The notes: generated by a model from the letters alone, not told the origin. A DNA stretch of 53,967 nt from CAUZFZ01 sp963579025 (GCA_963579025.1 CAUZFZ010000052.1:1-53967), one strand, 5' to 3'; numbered from the stretch's first letter, positions 42,601 through 51,976 are shown. Program-made: numbers and translations.

Positions 42601-44880
42601 CTACTCTCCAGGCACGATCAACTGTTCGGCAAGAAGCTGCTGGACGAGGTCTTTGGCGATCGGGCCCGCGGCCCGTCCGCCGGAACCGCCGTGCTCGACC
42701 AGGACGACGAACGCAACCTGAGGTGACTCGGCCGGCGCGTAGCCGGCGAACCAGGCGTGATCGGCCCCGCCGCCGACCTCAGCCGTTCCGGTCTTACCAG
42801 CGATGGTGACGTCTTCCAGCCGAACGCGGCGATATCCGGTGCCACGTGCTGAGGACACGACCTTCTTCAGGCCCTCTCGAACGAAGTGCAGAGTTCGGTC
42901 GGAAAGGCCAGTGTCTACACTGTCACCAGAGGGCAGCAGCGGCGGCAGTCCAGAATCCTCGCTGCGGCTGTGGACTTCCCTGACGACTCGCGGGGCAACA
43001 AGTTTTCCGCCGTTCGCGACCGCTGCCATCAGACGCACAATCTGTAACGGAGTGACAGCCAGTCGTGATTGACCGATGGCCAGACCAAGCGTGTCGCCCG
43101 GATACCACGGCGCAACGTGTCCGTTCTCCGATGTCGATTCGAAATCAGCCAGTTGGATTGCCTGGCGCTCGGGTGGTCGAGGCAGGTTGCCGGGATTTTC
43201 TCCGGGAAGGTCGATGCCGGTCTTGCGACCAAAGCCCATTCGGTCCGCCCACGCTGTCAGCGCGTCCGCACCCATCGAACGACCGGCCGTGAAGAAGTAG
43301 ACGTTACAGGACTGACAGATGGCATCGGTGAGTGTCATCTCTCCGTGGCCAACACCCCAGTGACGATAGATATAACAACGATGCCGGTCGGGACGATCGA
43401 GATAGCCGCGGCAGTACGTCGTGGCATCGGGATCGACGCCGTTTTCCAGGGCGGCGATCGCGGTCAGCGTTTTGAAGACCGAACCGGGCGCAATCGCCGT
43501 CTGGCTGACTCGCGGAAACATCGGAGCACGGGGATCGGATGTCAGTGCCTTCCAGACCTCGTCGGTCGGATTGAGCAATAGACGCAGGTCAAACCGTGGT
43601 GCGGCGGCGGCGCAGAGGAGCTCTCCTGTAAAAATATTCATCGCCACGATGCAACCACCTGTCGGTGAACCGGTCTCTGGCGGCGCCAGACTGGCACCCA
43701 CGATTCCGTCAGGCGTCAGTTCCACAGGTTGCGTGCTGACGGCTTCATCAATGCGTTTCTCTGCCCAGCGTTGCAGCGGTTCGACGAGAGCCAGATCGAT
43801 ATCGGCCCCCGCTTGTGGATGCCGCACGATCTCGCGGCGAATGATTTCGCCCTCCGAACTGGTCACGATCCGCTCGCGTCCGCGCTGGCCACGAATCAAT
43901 CGGTCATAACTGCGTTCGACTCCCGTTCGCCCCGTACGGTCGCCGGGCTGCAGTTCGAGTGGGTCACCATCCGGAAAACGCACGCGCCGGGCCTCGACGC
44001 CATCCGCATCAATCGGCTGACGAGTGCCGACGATATGCGGTGCAAACGAACCCTGCGGATACTCACGACGTGTGACCATGTCGTAATCGACGCCCGGAAA
44101 CAGATCGGGGCGTGACACGATTTCCGCAATCTGTTCGAACGTCAAATCGGTCGCGATGACGTGATAGTCAAGCTCTTCCTTGATCTCGACTGGTTCTCGA
44201 CGCCGGCGTTTGGGTGGTGTTGTCAGTTCGTCTTTGACAGTGTTCCAGCCGGACTTCAGCACACCGTCACCCGACCGACGTGACTCACGCTTCTGTTGAC
44301 GCTGTTCCTTTGCGTCGCCGTCGCGACGTGCGTGATTCTTCTCAACCAATTCGACGACGCGTTCGACTCGTGCCTGAGTCTTCTTCCGTTCGGCAGCGAA
44401 TTCGACTTCGGTCAGACCGAGTGACTGTGCCATGCGCGTCCACATGCGCGTCCGGTTAACCAGCATTTGATCCTGCACGGCTTCGACTTTCGAACGGTCG
44501 CGACGATCGTCGCGGCTGAGTCGCTGCCATGCCTTGCGCCGCAGCCACAGTTCGTCGACCGGCTCTTCAAGCCAGCGATAGTGCATCTTCAACTGATACG
44601 CGGCGACGTCTCGGGCCAGCACGGTTCCTCCGACCAGGATACGTCCATCCGTCGTTTCGATTGGCCGAAACGACTCGGCGACCCGCGGGGCCGCGCCGAC
44701 GATGAATTCGTCGGCGCGCACTCCCTGAAGCTGCACCAGGCGTCCCGCAACCGCCAGCAATGGAACGGCCAGCAGCGCAAACAGAATCGACAATCGAATC
44801 AACGGACTGCGATCCAGACCGCGATCATTCTCGACGTCGGGCGATGATTCACTCAGCAGATTGCCGGGACGATTCAGCAT
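42601..44880 (-). CDS. mrdA: Penicillin-binding protein 2 (transpeptidase)
   Basis: Cross-links peptidoglycan during cell elongation. 759 residues, longer than typical PBP2 (about 630), mainly through a charged Lys/Arg-rich insertion in the pedestal domain (about 170-225, 'RRDGDAKEQRQQKRESRRSG'). A single TM (about 29-48, LSILFALLAVPLLAVAGRLV) is followed by the dimerisation domain and the transpeptidase domain with SVFK (Ser467-Lys470), SCN (Ser524-Asn526) and KTGT (696-699), a complete penicilloyl-serine transferase triad. It shows that this organism retains PBP-type peptidoglycan synthesis. Divergent from the PSCyt gene at 45.1 kb. Confidence 0.92.
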   Translation of the reverse strand: MLNRPGNLLSESSPDVENDRGLDRSPLIRLSILFALLAVPLLAVAGRLVQLQGVRADEFIVGAAPRVAESFRPIETTDGRILVGGTVLARDVAAYQLKMHYRWLEEPVDELWLRRKAWQRLSRDDRRDRSKVEAVQDQMLVNRTRMWTRMAQSLGLTEVEFAAERKKTQARVERVVELVEKNHARRDGDAKEQRQQKRESRRSGDGVLKSGWNTVKDELTTPPKRRRREPVEIKEELDYHVIATDLTFEQIAEIVSRPDLFPGVDYDMVTRREYPQGSFAPHIVGTRQPIDADGVEARRVRFPDGDPLELQPGDRTGRTGVERSYDRLIRGQRGRERIVTSSEGEIIRREIVRHPQAGADIDLALVEPLQRWAEKRIDEAVSTQPVELTPDGIVGASLAPPETGSPTGGCIVAMNIFTGELLCAAAAPRFDLRLLLNPTDEVWKALTSDPRAPMFPRVSQTAIAPGSVFKTLTAIAALENGVDPDATTYCRGYLDRPDRHRCYIYRHWGVGHGEMTLTDAICQSCNVYFFTAGRSMGADALTAWADRMGFGRKTGIDLPGENPGNLPRPPERQAIQLADFESTSENGHVAPWYPGDTLGLAIGQSRLAVTPLQIVRLMAAVANGGKLVAPRVVREVHSRSEDSGLPPLLPSGDSVDTGLSDRTLHFVREGLKKVVSSARGTGYRRVRLEDVTIAGKTGTAEVGGGADHAWFAGYAPAESPQVAFVVLVEHGGSGGRAAGPIAKDLVQQLLAEQLIVPGE

Positions 44881-44906
44881 CCATTCGCATCCTTACGATT
44901 TACAGG

Positions 44907-44975
44907 ACAGAAGGTCGCGAAGGACGCAAAGGCAAACGACCAACCTCGTCCTTCGCGATCTTTGCGGCCTTCTGT
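44907..44975. repeat. Shuffled inverted repeat in a divergent promoter region
   Basis: Three modules recur in opposite orientation: ACAGAAGG (44907-44914) with CCTTCTGT (44968-44975), TCGCGAAGGAC (44915-44925) with GTCCTTCGCGA (44948-44958), and CGCAAAG (44925-44931) with CTTTGCG (44960-44966). In the right half the second and third modules are in swapped order compared with a simple palindrome. Such fractured repeats can come from recombination between related elements. Confidence 0.7.
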
Positions 44976-45126
44976 TCAAAACTCTGAGTGGCGACAGGGT
45001 GGAATCCTATCACCTGCCCGCAAACGCCGTAATTCGGATATCTCGACCACCTCGACTGCTTGAATTCGAGCGGCCAGTGCTTCAACGTAGCCCGCGATGT
45101 CGCACATGGAATCCAGGATGAGTCTC

Positions 45127-48100
45127 ATGAGAAAAGTCATCTGTATCGGACTGCTGGTCCTCACTTACGCAGCCAGCCGTTGCCAGTCGGAGGACACCGT
45201 ACGCTTCAATCGAGACATTCGGCCAATTCTGTCGGAGATGTGTCTGGCGTGTCATGGGCCGGATGCGAACAAGCGCAAGGCCGACCTGCGTCTGGATCGC
45301 GAAGACGCCTCCAACACGTCTCTGCTTGCAGCCGGCAAGCCGTTGGAGAGCGAGCTGGTTAAGAGAATCACAAGCAACGATCCCGAGATGCGGATGCCGC
45401 CGATCGATTCCGGCAAGGAATTGTCTGAGGAACAGATCGGGCTGTTGCGGCTGTGGATCGAACAGGGGGCGCAGTACGAGACTCACTGGTCGTTTACACC
45501 ACCGCGGCGGGCGACTCCGCCGAAAGTCGACGGTGCCCCGGCAGTCGTTAACGAAATCGATCAGTTCGTCCGCGCGAGTCTGCTGACGGAGGGACTCAAG
45601 CCGGCACCGGAAGCAGATCGGGCCGAACTGATCCGTCGCGTGACACTCGACCTGACTGGCCTCCCGCCGACTCCGCAGGAAGTCGAGGCCTACCTGAGCG
45701 ATCAGTCAGCGGACGCATGGGAAAAGGTTGTCGATCGTCTTCTGCAGTCCGATGGCTACGGCGAGCACATGGCTCGTTACTGGCTGGACGCTGCCCGCTT
45801 TGCCGACACGAATGGCTATCAGTACGACCTGGAACGTGAGCAGTGGGTGTGGCGAGACTGGGTCATTCACGCGTTCAATTCGAACATGCCATTTGATCAA
45901 TTCACCGTCGAGCAGATCGCCGGCGACCTGCTGCCGAACGCCACCAACGAGCAGAAACTGGCGACGGCGTTTCATCGTAATCATCCGATCACAATCGAGG
46001 GCGGTGTGATCGACGAGGAGTATCGCACTGAGTACGTCGTCGATCGCGTGGTCACGACGTCGACCGTGTGGATGGGTCTGACGATGCTGTGCTGCCGTTG
46101 CCACGACCACAAGTACGACCCGATCTCACAGCGCGAGTTCTATCAGTTCTTTGCGTTCTTCAACCAGGTGCCTGAACGTGGGCTCAACGGATTTAATCCG
46201 AAGCTGCAGGTGGACTCGCCGTTGCGCGCGGCGGCGGTCGCCCGGATTGACGAACAGCTTGCAATGGCTCAGCTTCGTCTGCGGGACGCGACCACGGGTA
46301 TCGACAAGGACCTGCAGAAGTGGAGTCAGCAACTCAACGATGACGTCCGCAATCAATGGTCGGTGATTGTGCCGGATGTTCGGCGTTCGGAAGGCGGAGC
46401 TGATCTCGCCGTCCAACCCGACAAGAGCATCCTGGCGACCGGAAAGAATGCGGCTGTCGAGCTGTACGAACTTGTGATGCCCTGCGATCAGCCGGTGCAT
46501 GCCATCCGGCTGGAAGCTCTGACACACAAGTCGTTCGTTGGCGGTGGCACGGGACGCGGCAGCAACGGCAACTTCGTGCTCAGTGAGTTTCAGGTTGCTG
46601 CATCGCCCGACCAGACAGGCGACTTTCAGAGTGTGAAGATTGCGTCTTCCGAAGCGGATTACTCGCAGGCGAATTATCACATCAGCCAGGCGATCGACGG
46701 GAAGATCGATCGAACGGGTTGGGCCGTCGACGGCAATACGAAGTTCGAAAACCGAGTCGCGGTTTTCCACCTGGCCGAACCACTGCAGCCTGATGCAATC
46801 GATCGAGTGCGTGTGCAACTGGTGCATCGCTGGGGTGGCAGTCATCACATCGGACGGTTTCGCATCTCGCTGGCACCGCGGCCGGTTCGTTCTGTGCCGG
46901 CGGACATCGATGCCATCGTCCGCATCAGCGAAGCCGACAGAAAGCCGGAGCAGCGCAGTCGTTTAACGGAGTTTCTGATCGAACAGTACGGATCCGATGC
47001 ACAACGCGCGCTGGTGGCAAACATCAAATCAATCCGGCAGCAGCACACGGGTCTGTCGAAAGTCCCGGCCACGATGGTCCTGTCCGAGATGCCGGCTCCG
47101 CGGGCCACTCACATTCTGCTGCGGGGTGAGTACGACAAGCCGCAGGAACGGGTCTCCGCCGGAACGCCCGCGCTATTCGCGTCCATGCCCGACGACACAC
47201 CGCGTAACCGGTTGGGTCTGGCTCGCTGGATGGTGATGCCTGAGCATCCGCTGACGGCGCGCGTGGCGGTTAACCGGTTCTGGCAACGCTTGTTCGGAAC
47301 AGGCATCGTCAAGACCGTCGAGGACCTTGGTACCCAGGGGGAATGGCCCAGTCATCCGGAACTGCTCGACTGGCTTGCCGTCGACTTCGTTGAGTCCGGC
47401 TGGGATATGAAAGGCCTGCTGAAGCAAATGGTGATGTCGGCCACCTATCGTCAATCATCGCAACTCACTCCGGAGACTCATCAGCGTGACCCCGCCAACC
47501 GCCTGCTGAGTCGCGGCCCGCGATTGCGTCTGGACGCCGAGGTCATTCGTGACAGTGCGATTTTCGTCAGCGGACTTCTGACCGAACAGCTCGGCGGCGC
47601 GAGCGTGTTTCCATACCACCCGAAGGGACTGTGGCAGGAGATCAACAACCGACCCGGTTACTCGCGCACGTACAAACAGGACTCGGGCGCGAAACTGTAT
47701 CGGCGCAGCCTGTACACGTTCTGGAAGCGCACGGTGCCACCACCATCGATGTCTGCATTCGATGCACCGGGTCGCGAGTTCTGCGTCGTGCGACGCTCTC
47801 GAACCAACACGCCGCTGCAGGCCTTCGTCATGCTGCACGATCCTCAGTTCGTCGAAGCCGCCCGTCACGTTGGCCGCCGCATGCTGATCGACGGCGGCGA
47901 CACAACAGACGAACGCATTCGATACGGCTTCCGCCTGTGCCTCGCCCGGCATCCCGATGCTGCCGAACTGCGCATTCTGCGTCGCGTGTTTGAGGCGCGA
48001 CTGACTCAGTATCGCGCGGACACGGCTGCCGCCGACCGACTGCTGGCCGTGGGAGAGTCACACCGCGCCGAGTCGCTGAATGCGGCCGAACTGGCAGCTT

Positions 48101-48156
48101 GGACGACACTTGGCCGGACGCTGCTCAATCTCAGCGAGTTCGTCACAAAGCCATAA
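45127..48156 (+). CDS. Secreted PSCyt1-DUF1549-DUF1553 cytochrome-type protein with discoidin-like insert
   Basis: About 1009 residues from ATG 45127 (MRKVICIGLLVLTYAASRCQS, signal peptide); in-frame ATGs at 45097, 45106 and 45118 are alternatives, and AGGATGAG lies just upstream of 45127. Order: PSCyt1 with CLACHGPDANKRKADLRLD, DUF1549 ('LPPTPQEVEAYLSDQSADAWEKVVDRLLQSDGYGEHMARYWLDAARFADT') with CCRCHDHKYDP, a central insert (about 445-600) containing 'HISQAIDGKIDRTGWAVDG', typical of NPCBM/discoidin-like domains in this family, and DUF1553 (about 690-1000). Unlike the 23-kb paralogue, no DUF1501 gene is adjacent. Extracytoplasmic c-type cytochrome role, likely in complex carbohydrate breakdown (inference). 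Confidence 0.93.
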   Translation: MRKVICIGLLVLTYAASRCQSEDTVRFNRDIRPILSEMCLACHGPDANKRKADLRLDREDASNTSLLAAGKPLESELVKRITSNDPEMRMPPIDSGKELSEEQIGLLRLWIEQGAQYETHWSFTPPRRATPPKVDGAPAVVNEIDQFVRASLLTEGLKPAPEADRAELIRRVTLDLTGLPPTPQEVEAYLSDQSADAWEKVVDRLLQSDGYGEHMARYWLDAARFADTNGYQYDLEREQWVWRDWVIHAFNSNMPFDQFTVEQIAGDLLPNATNEQKLATAFHRNHPITIEGGVIDEEYRTEYVVDRVVTTSTVWMGLTMLCCRCHDHKYDPISQREFYQFFAFFNQVPERGLNGFNPKLQVDSPLRAAAVARIDEQLAMAQLRLRDATTGIDKDLQKWSQQLNDDVRNQWSVIVPDVRRSEGGADLAVQPDKSILATGKNAAVELYELVMPCDQPVHAIRLEALTHKSFVGGGTGRGSNGNFVLSEFQVAASPDQTGDFQSVKIASSEADYSQANYHISQAIDGKIDRTGWAVDGNTKFENRVAVFHLAEPLQPDAIDRVRVQLVHRWGGSHHIGRFRISLAPRPVRSVPADIDAIVRISEADRKPEQRSRLTEFLIEQYGSDAQRALVANIKSIRQQHTGLSKVPATMVLSEMPAPRATHILLRGEYDKPQERVSAGTPALFASMPDDTPRNRLGLARWMVMPEHPLTARVAVNRFWQRLFGTGIVKTVEDLGTQGEWPSHPELLDWLAVDFVESGWDMKGLLKQMVMSATYRQSSQLTPETHQRDPANRLLSRGPRLRLDAEVIRDSAIFVSGLLTEQLGGASVFPYHPKGLWQEINNRPGYSRTYKQDSGAKLYRRSLYTFWKRTVPPPSMSAFDAPGREFCVVRRSRTNTPLQAFVMLHDPQFVEAARHVGRRMLIDGGDTTDERIRYGFRLCLARHPDAAELRILRRVFEARLTQYRADTAAADRLLAVGESHRAESLNAAELAAWTTLGRTLLNLSEFVTKP

Positions 48157-48187
48157 GGAATAGTCCTGAAACAACTTCCCGGAATTG

Positions 48188-48312
48188 TGAGCCGTAGCCC
48201 GATTTCTTCGAAATCGGGACCAGACGACATTGCAACCTGCCGGCACATCGACTGCCGCAGAGTCTTGCCAGGTCCAGGGCAGCGGATTTCGGAGAAATCC
48301 GCCTACGGCTCA
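48188..48312. repeat. Bipartite element: two hairpins inside a 10-bp inverted repeat
   Basis: TGAGCCGTAG (48188-48197) is complementary to CTACGGCTCA (48303-48312). Just inside each arm sits a 9-bp hairpin: CCCGATTTC (48198-48206) with GAAATCGGG (48210-48218), and GCGGATTTC (48282-48290) with GAAATCCGC (48294-48302), both with 3-nt loops. The two halves are related to each other as inverted copies (GATTTC...GAAATC). The element lies 32 bp after the PSCyt gene. It may terminate transcription, but the architecture is that of a paired REP (BIME-like) unit. Confidence 0.85.
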
Positions 48313-48454
48313 GCTCCGGACCAGTGCACAGCCTCGGCAGGCGTCAGGCTCAGAGGTCTCGCGGATTCCAAATCGGGAACTTATTTGTGCCCCGTTCATA
48401 AGGAACGCGATCCTCGCAGTTTTGCCACAACGGCGATGACCGACGAATTCATCG

Positions 48455-49615
48455 TTAAACCCAAGTGAGTTCTTCGCTGAGTCTGTTCAGGTTGATGCAG
48501 CCGTCCTGTGTGACGACGACCATGTCTTCGACGCGCACGCCGCCCATGTCTCGACGATACAGGCCGGGTTCGATTGTCAGAGCGTCGTTCAGGAGCAATT
48601 CCGGGCCCTTCATATCCAGCAGGGGCGGCTCGTGGACATCAAGTCCGATGCCATGGCCGCTCCCGTGTGTCATTGCGCAGTAAGAATCAGGATCCTCATC
48701 GCCCGGCAGTCCGGTGCTGAATCCATCAGCCTGGATAACCCCGATCGTGGCGAGATGCACGTCCTCGCCGGTCACGCCAGGAGCAACAGCTTTCTCTCCG
48801 GCAGCCTTTGCCTTGCGCACGGTTTGGTGCATCCGCCTGATTTCATCCGGGATGTCGCCGTGGACGACGGTGCGAGTGCAATCACCCCAATACAGCGTCT
48901 TGCGGCTGCGCGGAAAGATGTCGACGATCACGGGCAGCCCGGTGAGCAATTCGCCGGAACCAATGTCATGACAGTCGGCGCCAGTTGGCCCACCAGCCAC
49001 GATCGACGTGGGATTGGTGAAACCCTGATCCATCAGGAAGTGGTCGACCGCCGTCCGGACTCGTTCCGAGGTCAGCGGTTCGTTGTCTCGAAACAGGACG
49101 CCACCGGACCGTGCTTCGGCCGTCCCAATCATGGAACAGGCAAACTGCATCGCCTGCTCGGTCACGCGCTGCGCTTCACGCAGATGGGCAATCTCTTCTT
49201 CGGACTTCTGGCGACGATCGGCGACCCACTGCTCCGTATCGCATTTGACCGTGATCCCGGCTCGCGACAGAAACTCCGCGAATATGAATGGCAGACTGCG
49301 ATCCGCCACGACTTCTGTCACACCTGCGCGGCGGAGACATTCGGCCGCGGCTTGAGCCGTCGCTGTTTCGCGATCGCCCGACAGACCGCCGTCGGGCGTG
49401 AAGTCTGCCGGGCAGCCAACCTGGTCAACTCGAGCCTTTTGCCGGGCTCGCTGCATCTCGATGTCACGCAGCAGCAGCATCGAGCGAAGTCCGTCGGATT
49501 CCGGAATCTCCAGCAGAGCGACCGGATCACCCACCATAAACCGGATTCGCCAGAGCAACGTGTTGTTCATCGCCGGAACCCCGGCACAAATCTTCGCGAC
49601 TTGGGGATCACTCAT
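48455..49615 (-). CDS. M24 family metallopeptidase (Xaa-Pro dipeptidase-like)
   Basis: 386 residues from ATG 49615 (MSDPQVAKICAGVPAMNNTLLW). I prefer this start because a short upstream ORF ends inside it (ATGAGTGA overlap). The C-terminal pita-bread domain has the dinuclear metal ligands: Asp in VIVDIFPRS, Asp in YWGDCTRTVV, His in HGSGHGIGLDVHE, Glu in TIEPGLY and Glu in VRVEDMVVV. The N-terminal creatinase-like domain is present. It cleaves X-Pro or similar dipeptides, probably in the cytoplasm. Converges with the PSCyt gene across the bipartite repeat. Confidence 0.9.
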   Translation of the reverse strand: MSDPQVAKICAGVPAMNNTLLWRIRFMVGDPVALLEIPESDGLRSMLLLRDIEMQRARQKARVDQVGCPADFTPDGGLSGDRETATAQAAAECLRRAGVTEVVADRSLPFIFAEFLSRAGITVKCDTEQWVADRRQKSEEEIAHLREAQRVTEQAMQFACSMIGTAEARSGGVLFRDNEPLTSERVRTAVDHFLMDQGFTNPTSIVAGGPTGADCHDIGSGELLTGLPVIVDIFPRSRKTLYWGDCTRTVVHGDIPDEIRRMHQTVRKAKAAGEKAVAPGVTGEDVHLATIGVIQADGFSTGLPGDEDPDSYCAMTHGSGHGIGLDVHEPPLLDMKGPELLLNDALTIEPGLYRRDMGGVRVEDMVVVTQDGCINLNRLSEELTWV

Positions 49616-49781
49616 TCGAAAGTTCCTCAGGCTGTTGTGTTCCATCGGACATCGTGACATCCGAGGGTCGAGTCATCAGGTTCACGAGAACAGGCATCAT
49701 CACTGACAGTGTGATCGCCCGCCGGACTGCGTCCAGCTCTACGAGACCCGCCGGATGGCTGTCTCGGATGCCAGTGCTCAC
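49608..49781 (-). CDS. Small ORF (57 aa) coupled to the M24 peptidase gene
   Basis: GTG 49781 starts inside the stop of the 41-aa ORF (GTGA overlap), and its TGA at 49608 lies inside the first codons of the M24 gene. The product, MSTGIRDSHPAGLVELDAVR then a hydrophobic stretch (AITLSVMMPVLVNLM) and an acidic tail ending SNE, looks more protein-like than the opposing frames. It may be a real small membrane protein, or the second half of a gene broken by a frameshift together with the 41-aa ORF. No family recognised. Confidence 0.45.
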   Translation of the reverse strand: MSTGIRDSHPAGLVELDAVRRAITLSVMMPVLVNLMTRPSDVTMSDGTQQPEELSNE

Positions 49782-49903
49782 ATCTCTTCGAAATCGCCTG
49801 GTGCACGACCGTTCTCAAGCGGTGACAGTGTGTCGACGGACAGCCCGGCGGCAACGGGAATTGCGAGGAGCATGCCCGCGATTAGCGCTCTATAGATTCT
49901 CAT
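49778..49903 (-). CDS. Small secreted or membrane peptide (41 aa), possibly first half of a frameshifted gene
   Basis: MRIYRALIAGMLLAIPVAAG at the start is a convincing signal or single TM segment; the rest (LSVDTLSPLENGRAPGDFEEM) is acidic. TGA at 49778-49780 overlaps GTG of the next small ORF. A GAGAACGAGAA tract lies about 6-16 nt upstream of the ATG. Too short for family assignment; it may be a stand-alone small protein or an N-terminal fragment. Confidence 0.45.
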   Translation of the reverse strand: MRIYRALIAGMLLAIPVAAGLSVDTLSPLENGRAPGDFEEM

Positions 49904-50015
49904 TCCGTGATTCTCGTTCTCTGGCCCTCAAAGTCCAGACACGCCCCACGGACTGATTGTCGAGCAACCTGGCAGGTGGCCTTCGACTGGCTCAGGGCTC
50001 CGCAGTCCGGCGGCG

Positions 50016-51701
50016 TTAGCGTGTCGTGAGGTCGGCGGTCATCAGGTAGCTGCCGCGGCGGTGGTCTCGGCGCGTGTTCTCGGGGAGCGTGGACGCCTGG
50101 AGTGCCTGCTCGACGAGGGTGGCGAATTCGTCGGCTGCAATGGCGTCGGCGGGGGTCAATTCGGTGGCGAAAATTTGCGCTGTCAGGCCGGAACGCCGGG
50201 ACGGTGGGGGAGCAAGGTGCTTCAACAGGTCCGTCCGCTGCTGGCGTTCTCCGGTGTCGAAAACGTGATACCAGTAGCTCACCCAGCGGCCCGAACCGTC
50301 GGCCGGGTCCTGGAAGTAGAAACGCTTCGCTGCCGCTCCGTCCCCGGGTAGCGCGACCGTGGCGTTGCGCTCAGGAACTTCCTGGCAACCGATCGCCCGC
50401 ATACAGGCCTGTGGGTGGTGACCACGGTCGCGGCCGTCGGTGGTGTAGACCATCCACAACGTGACCGATTGGCCAGTCTCGGCATTGATGTAGACGCGGT
50501 TCAGATGCGCATCTCCGTAAAGAAAGTACTCCCGGTTGACCGCAACATCGCGACCTGTCCATGACCCCAGTTGCGTTGGGAATTCGCCCAGCGGCATCGA
50601 GAGAGCGACGGGGGGACGGCGGTAGCCTGCTGCCGCGAGCTGTATTGTCTGGCTCAACATCAGGGACGGCAGCAACAGGCTGATGACGAGACCCGCTCGC
50701 TGCGGGATGCCCAGGCCCGAATTTCGGGCGGCGACGGGCTCGGACAACCGGGCTGCCGCATCTGTAGTACCCGGCTCATCGTCTGCATCGACCGCATCGG
50801 ATGAACCGCCGGTCCAGCGGTTGAGCATCCCGGCCGCGCCGAACAGCAGGCCGGCTCCGATCAGGGCGGTCACCAACCCCTCGGCTTCATGCAGGACGCC
50901 CTCCGCCCAGGCAGCGCCCAGGTAAATGTGAATCAGAGCCGTCATTGTGATGCGCATCGTGTTTGCCAGGACGGAAACCGGCAGTGCCAGGGCGACCAGG
51001 ATCACTCCCTGCCTGGTGTTGCCAGAGTACACGCCACAAAAGGCGCCGATGGCCACAAAGACCATGAACTGACCCAGTCCGCTGCAGCCGGCTGCCACTT
51101 CCAGCACGGTGTCAGCCAGGTGCAGGATGTAGCCTTCGCGGTACACCGGATGGCCCAGGAGCCAGATTGCGGTTTCGGATGTCCAGGCCACGGTCTGCTG
51201 CAGCGATTCGGCAACGGGCTGCTGCGCTGCAAAGGGAAGTGGAACCATGAAGAACAGGAGCAGGCACGGGGGCAGGTACACACGTCCGACGTCCGGACCG
51301 GCCACAACCAGCAGCAGCCCGAGGACGGCAACCACGAATCCCAGCCCGGCCGGAAACAGCGTCGATGCCGGAGACAGTGCCGGAAGGAGGTACAGATACA
51401 GCAGCGTGCCGGCCAGCAGACTGCAGCAACCGGTGACGACCGTCCGTGCGGGGACACGGTCGGGAATCGCATCGCGGCTGACCTGCCAGCGACGCCAGAC
51501 GAGCCAGATCACCGCCAATGGCACCAGCCAGCCGTGCGATGAGGCGGGGTCCGTATCCCAGCGCATCACCGCGCACTGCCCTGCATGCCGGAACGTTGCC
51601 AGCAGCGCAAACAGACACGCCGCTCCTGCCAGGCACGCAGGCCAGCGGACAGTTCCCGGCACGCCGGGGATGATCGAGGATGCATGTATCTGAGTGGACA
51701 C
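50016..51701 (-). CDS. xrtU: Exosortase-EpsI fusion (XrtU type)
   Basis: Exosortases are membrane transpeptidases that process PEP-CTERM-type C-terminal signals and help export EPS-associated proteins. This 561-residue protein has about eight TM segments in the N-terminal 320 residues, with the catalytic Cys206 in AAGCSGLGQ, Arg250 in NTMRITM and His271 in VLHEAEG, the triad of the family. The C-terminal region (about 335-540) is an EpsI-like periplasmic domain ('YRRPPVALSMPLGEFPTQLGSWTG', 'VTLWMVYTTDGRDRGHHPQACMRAIG'). The fused form in planctomycetes is called XrtU. No PEP-CTERM substrate or EPS gene is recognised nearby. Its upstream region runs into mobile-element debris. Confidence 0.92.
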   Translation of the reverse strand: MSTQIHASSIIPGVPGTVRWPACLAGAACLFALLATFRHAGQCAVMRWDTDPASSHGWLVPLAVIWLVWRRWQVSRDAIPDRVPARTVVTGCCSLLAGTLLYLYLLPALSPASTLFPAGLGFVVAVLGLLLVVAGPDVGRVYLPPCLLLFFMVPLPFAAQQPVAESLQQTVAWTSETAIWLLGHPVYREGYILHLADTVLEVAAGCSGLGQFMVFVAIGAFCGVYSGNTRQGVILVALALPVSVLANTMRITMTALIHIYLGAAWAEGVLHEAEGLVTALIGAGLLFGAAGMLNRWTGGSSDAVDADDEPGTTDAAARLSEPVAARNSGLGIPQRAGLVISLLLPSLMLSQTIQLAAAGYRRPPVALSMPLGEFPTQLGSWTGRDVAVNREYFLYGDAHLNRVYINAETGQSVTLWMVYTTDGRDRGHHPQACMRAIGCQEVPERNATVALPGDGAAAKRFYFQDPADGSGRWVSYWYHVFDTGERQQRTDLLKHLAPPPSRRSGLTAQIFATELTPADAIAADEFATLVEQALQASTLPENTRRDHRRGSYLMTADLTTR

Positions 51702-51907
51702 GGCAGGCCAACTTTGGAGCGAGAAGGCCCTTCATTCTGCGCAACACGCTTGCCGCCGTCACGGACTTTGTCGGCTGGAAGCCGTAATACAAATGACAAC
51801 GCGGACGGTAAGACACAAAGGTCACATCGTGCCGAGTCGTCAAGCACCGGGCGTGGTCTGGACATGAAAAGATCCGTGGTCTGGGCCACCCTGCGGAGGG
51901 CCGGGGT

Positions 51908-51976
51908 CGACGTACTCGCATGTGCTACTGGAAACGCTGCCGCTACCCGCGCACGCGGAGCCGGGAGTTAATGCGT
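51908..51976 (+). pseudogene. Fragment of group II intron reverse transcriptase/maturase C-terminus
   Basis: The plus-strand frame reads RTRMCYWKRCRYPRTRSREL. This matches the conserved C-terminal RMCYWKQWRRxRTRxRxL block of bacterial group II intron-encoded proteins (GIIM region). Nothing of the rest of the protein or the intron RNA domains V-VI is visible. The fragment ends where the opposite-strand transposase fragment begins. Length is only about 23 codons, so chance resemblance is possible. Confidence 0.45.

Noticed and set aside
48187..48468. 93-codon ORF over the bipartite repeat
   Set aside because: Its codons are produced by the palindromic element; it is not protein-like.
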